Source: JAUZRW01 sp034437755
GTDB taxonomy: Bacteria > Chloroflexota > Anaerolineae > Aggregatilineales > Phototrophicaceae
Reading direction: 5' to 3'
Assembly (NCBI GenBank): GCA_034437755.1
Contig: DAOTTV010000105.1
Coordinates: 1 to 42,758, forward strand
DNA: 42,758 bases
In this document: positions 31,444 through 40,305 of the stretch, in pieces
Position numbering within the stretch: position 1 is the stretch's first letter
How the letters are laid out: the number at the start of each line of letters is the position of its first letter
The notes under the pieces: generated by a model
What the model was told of the DNA's origin: nothing
The model's input: the letters and a program-made list of their open reading frames with translations, nothing else
The model's database searches: none
Program-made: the position numbers and the translations under genes

Positions 31444-31506
31444 CGAGTCTCGGGCATGTCTCTGTGCATATCACGTATTCGGCTAGAGCAGTTAGGATGA
31501 TCGATC

Positions 31507-32418
31507 ATGTCTCGGATTAGACGTGCGCTCTTGTTCATGCCCGGCGACTCACGGCGCAAGATCGAGAAAGGGGCACAGCTGGATGTCGATAGCATCATCA
31601 TGGATTTAGAAGATGCGATTGCCCTCACCCAAAAAGAAGTCGCGCGACACTCCGTGGCGGCGGCACTGCGCGAGCTAGATTTCGGGCGCAGTGAGCGCCT
31701 CGTCCGCATCAATCAGATCATCGACGGCTGGATTTACGGCGCTGACATCAACGCGACAATCCCTGCCAAGCCGGATGGCTACGTCCTGCCCAAGATCGAA
31801 CATGCCGAGCAAGTCCGGCATATCAGCACCTTGCTCGCCAATGCCGAAGCCGAACACGGGTGGGACATCGGCACGATTAAATTGCTGGCGATCATCGAGA
31901 CGGGCATGGGCATCGTCAACCTCAAGGAAATCGTCAGCAGTGACCCGCGATTAGAGGCGATCATCTTCGGCGCAGAGGATTTAGCAGGCAACATCGGCGC
32001 GACGCGCACCGACGACGGCTATGAGGTGTTCTATGCGCGCAGTGCGGTTGTCATCTGCGCCCGCGCCTTCGATAAGCAGGCGATCGATACCGTGTTCATC
32101 GACCTGAAAGCCCCGCCCGAGACGCTCCGTGCCGAGACTGAGCGCGTCCGTAATATGGGCTATACCGGTAAACTGGCGATTCATCCGCGACAGGTCGCGC
32201 CGATGCAGGCGGTGTTCACGCCCGATGATGACGAAATCATCGCCGCACAAGGCTTGATCGACGCGTTCAACGATCAGCAAGGACGCGGGGTGGGCGTGTT
32301 CGAGTACGAGGGTAAGATGATCGACATGCCCATGATTCGCAAAGCCATGACCACCATCGAGACCGCGCGCGCCTGCGGCATCAACGTCGAAGACTTGATG
32401 GTGACCGCCGACGACTGA
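31507..32418 (+). CDS. CitE-like / HpcH-HpaI family lyase
   Basis: 303 residues, AGGATGA box. TIM-barrel C-C lyase family that includes citrate lyase beta, malyl-CoA lyase and human CLYBL. Motifs: RRALLFMPGDSRRKIEKG (CoA-binding Arg), DSIIMDLEDAI (acid cluster), RLVRIN, PKIEHAEQV, LLAIIETGMGI (Mg ligand Glu), FGAEDLAGNIG (Mg ligand Asp), GKLAIHPRQV. The C-terminal helix region is complete. There are no citF/citD genes alongside, so it is not a citrate lyase subunit but more likely a stand-alone (methyl)malyl-CoA or citramalyl-CoA lyase. Its neighbours do not settle the substrate. Confidence 0.88.
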   Translation: MSRIRRALLFMPGDSRRKIEKGAQLDVDSIIMDLEDAIALTQKEVARHSVAAALRELDFGRSERLVRINQIIDGWIYGADINATIPAKPDGYVLPKIEHAEQVRHISTLLANAEAEHGWDIGTIKLLAIIETGMGIVNLKEIVSSDPRLEAIIFGAEDLAGNIGATRTDDGYEVFYARSAVVICARAFDKQAIDTVFIDLKAPPETLRAETERVRNMGYTGKLAIHPRQVAPMQAVFTPDDDEIIAAQGLIDAFNDQQGRGVGVFEYEGKMIDMPMIRKAMTTIETARACGINVEDLMVTADD

Positions 32419-32457
32419 GCGCCAACATCGCACATCATCAGCGAAAGTGATTACCGC

Positions 32458-32943
32458 ATGACCATCACCGAACAAACTGAAAACCGCTTGATTGTCGAGC
32501 ATCATCGCTTCGGTACGCTGGGCATTGTCCTGCTCTTCACCGTGATGAGCATCGGCATGTTCGTCTTTTTATTGATGCAGGGCTTGCCGCAGGTGGCGGG
32601 CTTCACGCTGTGGCAGTGGATTGGCTGGGGCGTGTGGCTGGGGGTCGCCTTGCTCTTGATCGGGGCGGGTCTTGTGCTATCGACGCGCACGCGCTTCGGC
32701 GCGCAATACGTCTTTGATCGCCATGCGGGCACGCTTGAGATCAACAGTCTGCGCCAGCAAACCAAGCATTCGATCTACAGCATCGCCAGCGCAGAAGTGC
32801 AATTCAACCCCGATGTGCGTGTCTACGGCATCTTTCTGGTGTTGCGCTCGGGCGAGCGACTGGCGCTCGGCACGCTCCCGCCCTATGACGAGCAGACCGC
32901 TTACACGCTGGCGCATCAAGTGACGCGTTTCCTGAAGCAATAG
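32458..32943 (+). CDS. Two-TM membrane protein, PH-like cytoplasmic part
   Basis: 161 residues. Two hydrophobic helices (FGTLGIVLLFTVMSIGMFVF and IGWGVWLGVALLLIGAGLVL) follow a short N-terminus. Then comes a beta-rich stretch (RFGAQYVFDRHAGTLEINSL, then SIASAEVQFNPDVRVYGIFL and LVLRSGERLALG) ending in a helix (YTLAHQVTRFLKQ), the layout of bacterial PH-like domains. Function unknown. No clear RBS. It sits between the lyase and the two-component genes. Confidence 0.55.
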   Translation: MTITEQTENRLIVEHHRFGTLGIVLLFTVMSIGMFVFLLMQGLPQVAGFTLWQWIGWGVWLGVALLLIGAGLVLSTRTRFGAQYVFDRHAGTLEINSLRQQTKHSIYSIASAEVQFNPDVRVYGIFLVLRSGERLALGTLPPYDEQTAYTLAHQVTRFLKQ

Positions 32944-32986
32944 CCTTTATTCAACCGGATTGCCCGACAGACGGAGACGAAAACCC

Positions 32987-33661
32987 ATGACTGATACGAT
33001 TCTAGTCGTCGATGACGAACAGCGCATCATTGATCTGGCGCGGATGTATATCGAACAAGAGGGCTATCGCGTCGCCAGCGCGACCGATGGCAAAGAGGCG
33101 CTCGATAAAATTCTGGCAGATGCGCCCGCGCTGGTCGTGCTGGATCTGATGCTCCCGACAATGGACGGCTTTGAAGTTTGCCGCCGCGTGCGAGCGCGCT
33201 CGGATGTGCCGATCATCATGTTGACGGCGCGTACCGATGACATCGATAAGATTGTCGGGTTGGAGATGGGCGCAGACGATTACCTGACCAAGCCCTTCAA
33301 CCCGCGAGAGTTGATCGCCCGCATCAAGGCGATCTTGCGGCGGAGCGAGCGCAAAGCTGGCGCGACAACCCAACCGCTGACGCTGGGCAACCTGACGATC
33401 ACGCCCCAGCATCGCTCGGTGCAGGTCAATGGCGAGACGGTTGACCTGCGTATGAAAGAGTTCGACCTCCTGCTGACACTCGCCGAAAATCCGAACGTAG
33501 TCTTCACGCGTGAGCGCTTGCTCGACGTTGTGTGGGGCTACAATTTCGCTGGCGAGACGCGCACGGTTGATGTCCACGTCGCGCACTTGCGCCACAAGCT
33601 GGAGCAAATGTCCCCCACAATCGAAACGGTGTGGGGGGTCGGCTATAAGCTGATTGTCTAG
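32987..33661 (+). CDS. OmpR/PhoB-family response regulator
   Basis: 224 residues from the ATG at 32987 (GGAGACG upstream). An upstream in-frame ATG is not preceded by an RBS. The receiver domain has the acidic pair in ILVVDDEQRI, phosphoacceptor Asp53 (VLDLMLPTMDG), Thr in IMLTART and Lys102 (YLTKPFN). The C-terminal winged helix (ELIARIKAILRRSERKAG, then LRMKEFDLLLTLAENPNVVF, RERLLDVVWGYNFAGETRTV, DVHVAHLRHKLE and TVWGVGYKL) is that of the OmpR class. Phosphorylated by the histidine kinase encoded 58 bp downstream. It acts as a dimeric transcription factor on unknown genes. Confidence 0.96.
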   Translation: MTDTILVVDDEQRIIDLARMYIEQEGYRVASATDGKEALDKILADAPALVVLDLMLPTMDGFEVCRRVRARSDVPIIMLTARTDDIDKIVGLEMGADDYLTKPFNPRELIARIKAILRRSERKAGATTQPLTLGNLTITPQHRSVQVNGETVDLRMKEFDLLLTLAENPNVVFTRERLLDVVWGYNFAGETRTVDVHVAHLRHKLEQMSPTIETVWGVGYKLIV

Positions 33662-33719
33662 CTTGATGAGCGCCCCCGCTATCTTTCCGTTTAGTGACTA
33701 GTGACCCTAGAAAAAGCTC

Positions 33720-35252
33720 ATGAGTGCTGATCTACAGCAAACCTATCTCGTCAAACGGCAAGCCCTGACCAAAATCCCCGGCATTCGCACGCGCCTGTTC
33801 ACGTCGTATCTCTTATTGCTGGCGATCTCGCTCGTGGTGTTGGCGGTCGCGCTCTTGCTCTTGCTGGGATCACGACAATCGCCACCACAGTTGACGTGGC
33901 AACGATTAGAAGCGATCTTGCCCGGGCTTAGCAATCAATCGCAGGTGCGCCTGCTGTTAGGCGCATCTGGGCGCGATGTGACGCTCATCGACCAATTCGC
34001 CACGACCAACGACGTGCGCGTGCTGATGCTACGCATCGACGGTGACGACGTGCTTGTCGTCTACGATAGCGCCGATGCCTTCGACCCGCGCGATACGATC
34101 AACATGCAACGTGCGCCCTATGACTCGCGCCTGCGTCCGGTCAACCGCAACACGGACATCGTTTTCGGGCGCTTTGAAAACGTCGATGCGCGTGAGTGGC
34201 TGTTCGCCGGCATCTTCTACAATCTCGATCGCCCGCGCCTGCCAGCTGATCGCATCGCCTTGATGATCGCCGAAGAACGCCCCAGCGAATCGCTCCAGAG
34301 CGTGTTAGTCGAGTTCGGCAGTTCCTTCTTGATTCCGTTGGTGCAAGCGGGCTTGGTCGGGCTGGTCGTCGCCTTCGTGCTGGCGTTTTTCATCAGTCGA
34401 AGCATCGCCCGCCAGCTAGATATGCTGGGCAAGGCCGCCAGTTCAGTCGCCGAGGGGCATTATAACGAGCAAGTCCCCGAAACCGGCTTGCGCGAAGTGC
34501 GCGCGGTGGCGATCGCCTTCAACCGCATGAGCGCACAAGTCCGCGCCTCGCAGACCGCACAAAACGATTTCGTCGCCAACGTCTCGCACGATCTGAAAAC
34601 ACCGCTGACATCGATCAAGGGCTTCTCGCAGGCGATCATCGACGGTGCCGCCCGAAATCCGGTCAATGCCGCGCAGATCATCCACGGCGAAGCCGACCGC
34701 CTGACGCGCATGGTCAGCGAGTTGACCGATCTCGCACGCTTACAAGCCGGTCGCCTCTCGATGAAATCGACCGCGATCGACGTGGGCCAGATGGTGGCGG
34801 GCATCGGACAACGCTTGAGCGTCGTCGCCGCCGAAAAATCGATCATGCTCGACGTACAAGCCGAGCCCCTGCCGCCGATTGCCGGCGATGGCGATCGCCT
34901 CGTGCAGGTCTTCACTAATCTGATCGGCAACGCCATCAAGTATACGCCCGATGGCGGTCACATCTGGGTCAGCACTGATATGCACCAGCGTGGCGTGCGC
35001 GTCGTCATCCGCGATACGGGCATGGGCATCCCGCCCGCAGACCTGCCGCGCCTGTTCGAGCGTTTCTATCAGGTCGATAAAGCGCGTGGCCCCGAACGCG
35101 GCACCGGACTCGGCTTGGCGATCACCCGCGAGATCATCGAAGCGCACGGCGGCACGATTCACATCACTAGCCCCGGCAAAGATCAGGGGACGACCGTCAC
35201 CGTCTGGTTACCCGCGCCCGATTTGACGACGATCGTCCAGCGCCGCCGCTAG
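33720..35252 (+). CDS. Sensor histidine kinase (HAMP-HisKA-HATPase)
   Basis: 510 residues. TM1 (LFTSYLLLLAISLVVLAVAL, about 27-50), an extracytoplasmic domain of about 150 residues (with LLLGASGRDVTLIDQFATT), TM2 (LIPLVQAGLVGLVVAFVLAF, about 200-222), HAMP (ISRSIARQLDMLGKAASSVA and YNEQVPETGLREVRAVAIAF), then HisKA with phosphoacceptor His290 in NVSHDLKTPLTSIKGFSQAI. The ATP domain has the N-box NLIGNAIKYTPDGG, G1 RDTGMGIPPADLPRLFERFY and G2 RGTGLGLAITREIIEAHGG. The stimulus is not evident. It pairs with the response regulator upstream. The start codon ATG lacks an RBS. Confidence 0.95.
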   Translation: MSADLQQTYLVKRQALTKIPGIRTRLFTSYLLLLAISLVVLAVALLLLLGSRQSPPQLTWQRLEAILPGLSNQSQVRLLLGASGRDVTLIDQFATTNDVRVLMLRIDGDDVLVVYDSADAFDPRDTINMQRAPYDSRLRPVNRNTDIVFGRFENVDAREWLFAGIFYNLDRPRLPADRIALMIAEERPSESLQSVLVEFGSSFLIPLVQAGLVGLVVAFVLAFFISRSIARQLDMLGKAASSVAEGHYNEQVPETGLREVRAVAIAFNRMSAQVRASQTAQNDFVANVSHDLKTPLTSIKGFSQAIIDGAARNPVNAAQIIHGEADRLTRMVSELTDLARLQAGRLSMKSTAIDVGQMVAGIGQRLSVVAAEKSIMLDVQAEPLPPIAGDGDRLVQVFTNLIGNAIKYTPDGGHIWVSTDMHQRGVRVVIRDTGMGIPPADLPRLFERFYQVDKARGPERGTGLGLAITREIIEAHGGTIHITSPGKDQGTTVTVWLPAPDLTTIVQRRR

Positions 35253-35389
35253 CGTATCCCGCCCCTACATGCGTCGGTAGATCGTTATAATATCGTTTTA
35301 ATCTTGATATAAAGCGCCGTCTGTGTCCCCGTGACTAGGAAAAATGTCCTATACTGTAACAAAATACTAATGACGATCTTCGTTACTAG

Positions 35390-35397
35390 TGTTTTTC
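35390..35397 (+). repeat. Left 8-bp target duplication of element C
   Basis: TGTTTTTC, identical to 35563-35570. Confidence 0.8.
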
Positions 35398-35562
35398 GGC
35401 TCTTTGGGATGTCGCGTGGTTTTTGTTGCAGGGGCGGTGCCCCCACACCTCCACAAGGAACCGTCGTTCCTTGACCTTGTTCAAAAAAGCAAAAGTTTTT
35501 GGCGTTCCCTTTTTTCAAAAAGAGGACGAAAAGAGCGTGACCACGCAAGATACGAAAGACCC
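35398..35562 (-). mobile_element. MITE-like element, copy C (165 bp), inverted relative to A and B
   Basis: On the plus strand it starts with GGCTCTTTGGGAT, GTCGCGTGGT, a 23/23 match to the reverse complement of the right end of copy A. It ends with ACCACGCAAGAT, ACGAAAGACCC, the reverse of the left end. It is flanked by a perfect 8-bp duplication (TGTTTTTC). Positions 35562-35479 match copy B at 78 of 84. Interior hairpins: GGGGC-GGT-GCCCC (35431-35443) and CAAGGAAC-CGTC-GTTCCTTG (35454-35473). The interior differs from that of copy A although the ends agree. It lies in the 356-bp gap between the histidine kinase and the CxxCxGxG gene. Confidence 0.87.
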
Positions 35563-35570
35563 TGTTTTTC
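35563..35570 (+). repeat. Right 8-bp target duplication of element C
   Basis: TGTTTTTC, identical to 35390-35397. Confidence 0.8.
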
Positions 35571-35608
35571 TAACGCAAATGTAGGACGCTAACAAAAGGG
35601 AGGCATCG

Positions 35609-35971
35609 ATGACTCAGCGCGATAACATCAATGTCACACAGCATCGAGAATACTGCCCGGCATGTGATGGGCAGGGTAAAGAATTCACCACCGATACGTG
35701 TCCGGCTTGCCATGGCAACGGCAAAGAGCGCGGCTACGACTTCAAGTGTAAGCGTTGTGATGGCGCGGGAGTCGTGCGAGTCAAGATTGCGTGTTCACTG
35801 TGCTGGGGGACGGGCGTGATTAACGTGCAGAAGCGCGCCGTTAAGCGCATCTTCGATGAACCCCTTAACGAGACCGAAACACAAGAAGCACCGCAGGCAA
35901 CCGCTACACGGTCGGCGGGCAACACGCGCCGCCGCCCCAAATTGAAGCCGCTCCCCAAGCGCGGCGGCTAA
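35609..35971 (+). CDS. Stand-alone DnaJ-type zinc-finger protein (four CxxCxGxG)
   Basis: 120 residues, GGGAGG box 7 bp upstream. Four zinc-binding repeats: CPACDGQG, CPACHGNG, CKRCDGAG and CSLCWGTG, as in the cysteine-rich domain of DnaJ, which binds two Zn ions. There is no J domain and no C-terminal substrate-binding domain. The last 45 residues are a basic, disordered tail (TRRRPKLKPLPKRGG), perhaps for nucleic acid contact. Relatives of this kind serve as small redox or assembly factors. Its 3' end overlaps the convergent gene by 4 bp. Confidence 0.88.
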   Translation: MTQRDNINVTQHREYCPACDGQGKEFTTDTCPACHGNGKERGYDFKCKRCDGAGVVRVKIACSLCWGTGVINVQKRAVKRIFDEPLNETETQEAPQATATRSAGNTRRRPKLKPLPKRGG

Positions 35972-36384
35972 GGCGATGTGAGCAATTGCGCCGCTTGCCC
36001 CAGATAGGCGAGATCGCCAATGGTGTACAGCGGCGTGCGCTCCCCAGCTGGTTGATACCGCTGAGCAAAGCGCCAGCCATCTGCCTGCCCACGCTCCCCC
36101 GCTTCGACCAGCACCGCATCAATATCCTGATCCTCCACGCTGACAATGCCATCATAAATCAGCGCATACGCGAGCGTGTCCGTGTCCAGCGTGCGGATGT
36201 GCGCGTAGGCTTTCTCCAGCGCATCATCCAGATGTGGATGTGTGAAGCGGCTGAGGACAACCCCGCGCTTCGTGCGACACATGACGAAGGGCACAAGCGC
36301 TTGTTGCCGCTTCAGGGGCATCAAGCCCTGCTCCACCGCGCTGAAGATTAAATCCATCAAGCGATCACTGATATTCATGCTCAT
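35968..36384 (-). CDS. Unknown small soluble protein
   Basis: 138 residues from the ATG at 36384, with GGAGAGAG upstream. The frame extends further to 36423 without an RBS. Sequence: SAVEQGLMPLKRQQALVPFV, then LSRFTHPHLDDALEKAYAHI and TDTLAYALIYDGIVSVEDQD, then AVLVEAGERGQADGWRFAQR. Alternating strands and helices with a single short hydrophobic stretch suggest a compact alpha/beta protein of about 15 kDa. The family is not recognised. It lies just behind the exported protein at 36414-37772 and could share its transcript. Confidence 0.55.
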   Translation of the reverse strand: MSMNISDRLMDLIFSAVEQGLMPLKRQQALVPFVMCRTKRGVVLSRFTHPHLDDALEKAYAHIRTLDTDTLAYALIYDGIVSVEDQDIDAVLVEAGERGQADGWRFAQRYQPAGERTPLYTIGDLAYLGQAAQLLTSP

Positions 36385-36413
36385 GGGGTGTCTCTCTCCT
36401 GTTTGGTCATCCC

Positions 36414-37772
36414 TCAGCGACACACGTCAAACTGTGTGAGATCGACCAGCCACAGCCCGCCGTGATCGCCGTTTGCCGCGATTGCCAGCGTGTTGAAATC
36501 CGGCGCTAAGTACGAGCGCGAGCGTTCGTCCGTCGCCAGTTGTAAGGGTAGGTCGGTCAGCGTGTGTAGGTCATCGCCTTCAATGTGGAAGCATTGTAAG
36601 GTCGCCTGCCCGTCGCTGGGGCGCACGATATAGACGAAGCGCGTGCTAGCATCGCGCCGATAATACGCCGGTGCGGGGTAGTTATTGCCCGCCAGTTCAT
36701 CAACCTCAAACATGAGGTCGCGCCGTTGCGAGATGGGACTCGACAGATAATAGCCGGTCACATCTTCGCCAGCGACGGAGAACGTCCCGCTGATAATCAC
36801 GCGCCGCCCGTCGTTGTACAAGCCCGGCACCGTGTTCGAGGGCGTGTTATTCTGCAATAAGGCGCTGATTAAGCCGTTGGTCGGCCCGGCGGTGAAGTAG
36901 CGCACCGGTTCGCCATAGGCCCCGTAATAATACGCGAGAAAGTTACCAATCGGCGACCAGACGAAGCCCTGCAAGCTAAAGCGGCTGAGATTACTGTGAA
37001 TCACGCGCCCGAATGATCCGTCGCGCTCGGCGGTTAAAATCGTGTGGATGTCGTTCTGAAACACCACGCGCCGCGATTGCGTCGGGAAGGTCAAAAAGGA
37101 GCGATTAAACAGCGTCTCGTCAATCTCGCGGTTCTGCGTGATGCGGTTGATGCCCGTCTGCCGGATGAAGAGATCGGTCACGCGGTCGGCTTCGGGATGC
37201 GCGTCAAGCGCGGTCGTTTCGTCGGCGCTCAGGTCATGGCGATACCAGTCATAAGTCGTGAACACGTCCTCATCACAGCCGACTCCGTAGCGCAGGGTCG
37301 TGTCGTCTTCCCACTGTACCAGCACCACTTCGCGCTGGCTGATTGGCGTCACGCCCTCCAGCGCCAGATCATCGGGCACCGGTTCGGGATCGGTCGGCAC
37401 GCCCTCCGCAAAGAGATCGACTTCGGCAATGGCATCCTCGCTGGTGCTATCAATCGTGGCGATGAAGCGTTGGGCTTGCCCCGGTTGCAGGGGCGCATCG
37501 AGAATCGCCGCCCCGCATTGATCGACCACAAAGCCGAAGGCTTCGCCGATCACGTCACCATCGGCATTCAACAAATCGCCGTAGATATTCAGATCGGCGT
37601 AGGCCGTCGTGCCATTGTTGACCAGTTCGCCGACAATCACGCGCTCCTCTAGCCCGAAGGCATCGAGACGTGTCTCAACGGTAATGTCGGTGGCGGTCAG
37701 GTCGTTCGCTTGCGCGCTGGCGACGCTCGCCAGCAGGCATCCTATAAAACACACGATTAATCGGCGCATCAT
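36414..37772 (-). CDS. Exported protein with FxLYD-like domain and beta-propeller-like repeats
   Basis: 452 residues. Signal peptide MMRRLIVCFIGCLLASVASA. The next 90 residues (VIVGELVNNGTTAYADLNIY, then LLNADGDVIGEAFGFVVDQC and LQPGQAQRFIATIDS) fit an FxLYD-like beta-sandwich. The rest shows propeller-type blades (RRVVFQNDIHTILTAERDGS, GFVWSPIGNFLAYYYGAYGE, RFVYIVRPSDGQATLQCFHI, FNTLAIAANGDHGGLWLVDL). It is similar in plan to the protein at 6695-7801. No catalytic residues recognised. GGAT lies upstream of the start. Confidence 0.65.
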   Translation of the reverse strand: MMRRLIVCFIGCLLASVASAQANDLTATDITVETRLDAFGLEERVIVGELVNNGTTAYADLNIYGDLLNADGDVIGEAFGFVVDQCGAAILDAPLQPGQAQRFIATIDSTSEDAIAEVDLFAEGVPTDPEPVPDDLALEGVTPISQREVVLVQWEDDTTLRYGVGCDEDVFTTYDWYRHDLSADETTALDAHPEADRVTDLFIRQTGINRITQNREIDETLFNRSFLTFPTQSRRVVFQNDIHTILTAERDGSFGRVIHSNLSRFSLQGFVWSPIGNFLAYYYGAYGEPVRYFTAGPTNGLISALLQNNTPSNTVPGLYNDGRRVIISGTFSVAGEDVTGYYLSSPISQRRDLMFEVDELAGNNYPAPAYYRRDASTRFVYIVRPSDGQATLQCFHIEGDDLHTLTDLPLQLATDERSRSYLAPDFNTLAIAANGDHGGLWLVDLTQFDVCR

Positions 37773-37787
37773 CTTGTTGTTCGTATC

Positions 37788-38162
37788 CTATTCTTGTGCT
37801 TGATCGTCGGGTAGATGCTGTAAATAACGGTGGATTTGTCGCCCGTGGTGCAGGGCTTCGGCAAAGTCGCGCAGGTTGACCCACGCTTTGTTGGCGAGCT
37901 TCTCAAGCCAGAAGTCATCACTGATGACGGGATCAACGATGCTATCCCACTGAATCGTATAGGGGTAGACGAGGCACTCAATGCCAAACGGCGTGACTGC
38001 CCACTCGCCAAATTGGGTGATGATCGTCGGCATTTCGGGTTCAGTCGGCGAGGGATGATCGCCGCCGTGCATGTCGTGCGCCTTGGCGCGGGCGGCTTCT
38101 TCGCGCTCATAAAGCGCCTGTAGGCGTTGCATCTCGCGGTCATAGTCGGCAGGATTTGCCAT
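37788..38162 (-). CDS. Unknown small protein
   Basis: 124 residues from the ATG at 38162, with GAGGTGAT 8 bp upstream; a longer frame without an RBS begins at 38210. The N-terminus is a charged helix (YDREMQRLQALYEREEAARA, then KAHDMHGGDH). The remainder (ITQFGEWAVTPFGIECLVYP, then YTIQWDSIVDPVISDDFWLE and NKAWVNLRDFAEALHHGRQI) is globular and rich in Trp. It has a clear promoter upstream. No family recognised. Confidence 0.6.
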   Translation of the reverse strand: MANPADYDREMQRLQALYEREEAARAKAHDMHGGDHPSPTEPEMPTIITQFGEWAVTPFGIECLVYPYTIQWDSIVDPVISDDFWLEKLANKAWVNLRDFAEALHHGRQIHRYLQHLPDDQAQE

Positions 38163-38198
38163 AGAAATCACCTCATTTGCAGGGCGTGTATCGGCTCG

Positions 38199-38226
38199 AT
38201 TATAGCGCATCTCAGCGCACTGCTAA
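38199..38226 (-). promoter_or_regulatory. Promoter of the 37788-38162 gene
   Basis: Minus strand: TTAGCA, 16-bp spacer, perfect TATAAT, about 37 bp before the start codon. Confidence 0.65.
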
Positions 38227-38261
38227 ACTAGAATGCCATTAATACCGTCTGCTAAAACCCC

Positions 38262-39824
38262 TCAATTTTGCACGATGGCGTATAACTCGAAGGTGCGCCC
38301 GTCGTTGCGTTCGATCACGCGCACCCGCTCGAAGCGCGGATCACGCGCACCCGCCTGATAGAGCGCGTCCAGCGCCGGACGGGCGGCGGGCATCAGCATA
38401 TAGTCGATCTCATAGCGGCGCGCTAGGTCGAGCGTTTGGTCGCGGGTCGCCAGCGGAGTCATGATGCTGGCATAGCCGTAGTAGCTCAGCACATATGGGT
38501 CTTGCGACATCAGGCGTAATTCTTGATCGCCGGTCAGGTCGGGCAAGGTCTCTAGCTCAGCAATCAACTGCTCGATATTGGCGTAGTAAGCATTGATGAA
38601 GGCCGTCTCTTGTCGCACGAGGTCGTAACTGTTCGCCATCATCAACATCAGCGCGATGGCGGCGGTCACGATGCGCCAGCGCGTATCGTGAATCAGCTTC
38701 TCTAAGGCGAGCGCGGCGAGCGGCAATAACAGCGGCACGACCGTCAGATAGGCTTTCTCGAAGCTCCCACTCTGGCTTTTATAGGGCATCAGCAGCGGAT
38801 ACGCCACTAGAATCCCGCCGATCCAGATCATGACCGGCGCGATCACCAGCAAGCGGTCACGCTCCCGATGCCAGATAATCCACAGCGCACCCAAGACCAC
38901 CAGCACCGGCAAGACGACATCCAGCGTCGTCAGCACTTGCTTGCCTGCCGCCAGCAGTTCAAACAGACGTTTGCCTAATAACTCGCTGATCGTGCGCTGT
39001 TCGAGCATCGTCTGGAGCGTGATCTCGGTCGCATAGGCGTAGTGATCGCGCTGATCGACCATGAAGAACATACGGCTGGTCTCGGCACTGCCCAGCATCC
39101 CCAGTACCAGCTGGTTACGCACAAGCCACGGGCTGATCGTCAGCACGAACGCCAGCGGCACACTCCACAATGCCCGCGCTGGATAGCATCGCTTGGGCGC
39201 GAGCAGGCGATAGCCCAGCACCAGCACCAGCACCAGCGGCAGGATAATCAGCGAGTCATTGCGCGTGAGATACGCCAGACCGCCGCCGACACCCGCCAGC
39301 AACAAAGCCCAGCGTTTGCCGTGTTGGATGCCGTGCGTCAGCGCGATGAGGCTGGCACTGATGAACACCATATTGAGAATCGTCGTATCGGTACGCAGGG
39401 CATTCCACACAATGTCTGGCAGGACGAGTGCGAAGGCGGCGGCGATCAGGGCGCTATCATCGCGCAGGGCGAGTTGCTTGGCGGCGAGATAAACCAGCAC
39501 GGGCAAGATCAAGCTCGCCGTGATGAAGGGCATCAGCGCCGCCGTTGGCGTTTGCCCGCCGATCGCCATCCCCAGCGCGACCGTCACCCCCGCCAGCGGC
39601 ATCCAGTGATCAATGGGGTGGACAATCTGCTCGGGCAGGTGGCTGTACATCCACACGTAATCAATCGTGAAGCCCTGCCCCTGATGCAAGCGTCGTCCTA
39701 AGTTGTAATAATGATTCGAGTCGTGCATGCCGGGATTGTCAATCATCAGCAACAGGAACAGGCGCAGGGCGAGTCCCACGAGGATGATGCCGGTCAGCAT
39801 GACGATTTGTCGGGTCATCTTCAT
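38262..39824 (-). CDS. GT39-like membrane glycosyltransferase
   Basis: 520 residues from MKMTRQIVML at 39824 (39818 is possible). The longer frame crosses the divergent VanZ gene and is not used. Typical plan of ArnT/PMT-type GT-C enzymes: a first helix (IVMLTGIILVGLALRLFLLL), then the extracytoplasmic loop GMHDSNHYYNLGRRLHQGQG with the acidic residue expected for catalysis, and about ten more helices (LALMPFITASLILPVLVYLA-like). A C-terminal domain of about 100 residues (ELETLPDLTGDQELRLMSQD) is soluble. Such enzymes move sugars from lipid carriers to proteins or lipids. The sugar and acceptor are unknown. RBS weak. Confidence 0.75.
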   Translation of the reverse strand: MKMTRQIVMLTGIILVGLALRLFLLLMIDNPGMHDSNHYYNLGRRLHQGQGFTIDYVWMYSHLPEQIVHPIDHWMPLAGVTVALGMAIGGQTPTAALMPFITASLILPVLVYLAAKQLALRDDSALIAAAFALVLPDIVWNALRTDTTILNMVFISASLIALTHGIQHGKRWALLLAGVGGGLAYLTRNDSLIILPLVLVLVLGYRLLAPKRCYPARALWSVPLAFVLTISPWLVRNQLVLGMLGSAETSRMFFMVDQRDHYAYATEITLQTMLEQRTISELLGKRLFELLAAGKQVLTTLDVVLPVLVVLGALWIIWHRERDRLLVIAPVMIWIGGILVAYPLLMPYKSQSGSFEKAYLTVVPLLLPLAALALEKLIHDTRWRIVTAAIALMLMMANSYDLVRQETAFINAYYANIEQLIAELETLPDLTGDQELRLMSQDPYVLSYYGYASIMTPLATRDQTLDLARRYEIDYMLMPAARPALDALYQAGARDPRFERVRVIERNDGRTFELYAIVQN

Positions 39825-39903
39825 AGCACGGTCATTTTCTGTATACAATGAAGCGATATTATACCGACAGATAGCCGACCGTACAGGTCGATTGAGGAAA
39901 CCT

Positions 39904-40305
39904 ATGGCAATACGTCGCTCATCACTCGCGCATGTTATCATGATCGCGCTCGCCCTGCTGTGGACGGGGCTGATCTTGTATTTGATGCTGACCCCCGGCG
40001 AAGATACGCCTGCCGAAGCGGTGAGCCGTTTCTTCGGTGGCACAGATGCAACGGATTGGGGCGGGCATGTGATCTTGTTCGGCGGTTTGATGGGCGTGTG
40101 GTATCAGGCGCTATCCGGCATCACTGCGCGGGTGAAGGCCTGGCAGTATGCGCTGGTGATCAGTCTAGCGGTGGGCATCAGCACCGAGAGCGCCCAATCT
40201 GCGATTATCAATCGCGGCACAGCCTTCTGGGATTATATCGGCAACGTGACGGGGATTCTGCTGGTGGCGTGGGGCGTGCGCTACTGGTCATGCTCGGTCG
40301 GTTGA
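39904..40305 (+). CDS. VanZ-family membrane protein
   Basis: 133 residues, GAGGAAACCT before the ATG at 39904; the frame upstream overlaps the divergent GT39 gene. VanZ features: LALLWTGLILYLMLTPGEDT (first helix and the PxP-type loop), DWGGHVILFGGLMGVWYQAL (helix with conserved Gly-His and Phe), ALVISLAVGISTESAQSAII (helix with conserved Glu) and WDYIGNVTGILLVAWGVR (Asp-x-x-x-Asn in the last helix). VanZ-like proteins give low-level resistance to teicoplanin and lipoglycopeptides in some bacteria; for most members the role is unknown. It overlaps the convergent deacetylase by 25 bp. Confidence 0.85.
   Translation: MAIRRSSLAHVIMIALALLWTGLILYLMLTPGEDTPAEAVSRFFGGTDATDWGGHVILFGGLMGVWYQALSGITARVKAWQYALVISLAVGISTESAQSAIINRGTAFWDYIGNVTGILLVAWGVRYWSCSVG

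Noticed and set aside
33690..33722. AAAAAGCTCATG before the histidine kinase as a further MITE fragment
   Set aside because: Only 12 bases match copy A and no hairpin or element end is present; chance is sufficient.
39825..40043. N-terminal extension of the GT39-like protein
   Set aside because: It overlaps the VanZ gene, which has its own RBS and intact helices; the GT39 plan starts at MKMTRQ.
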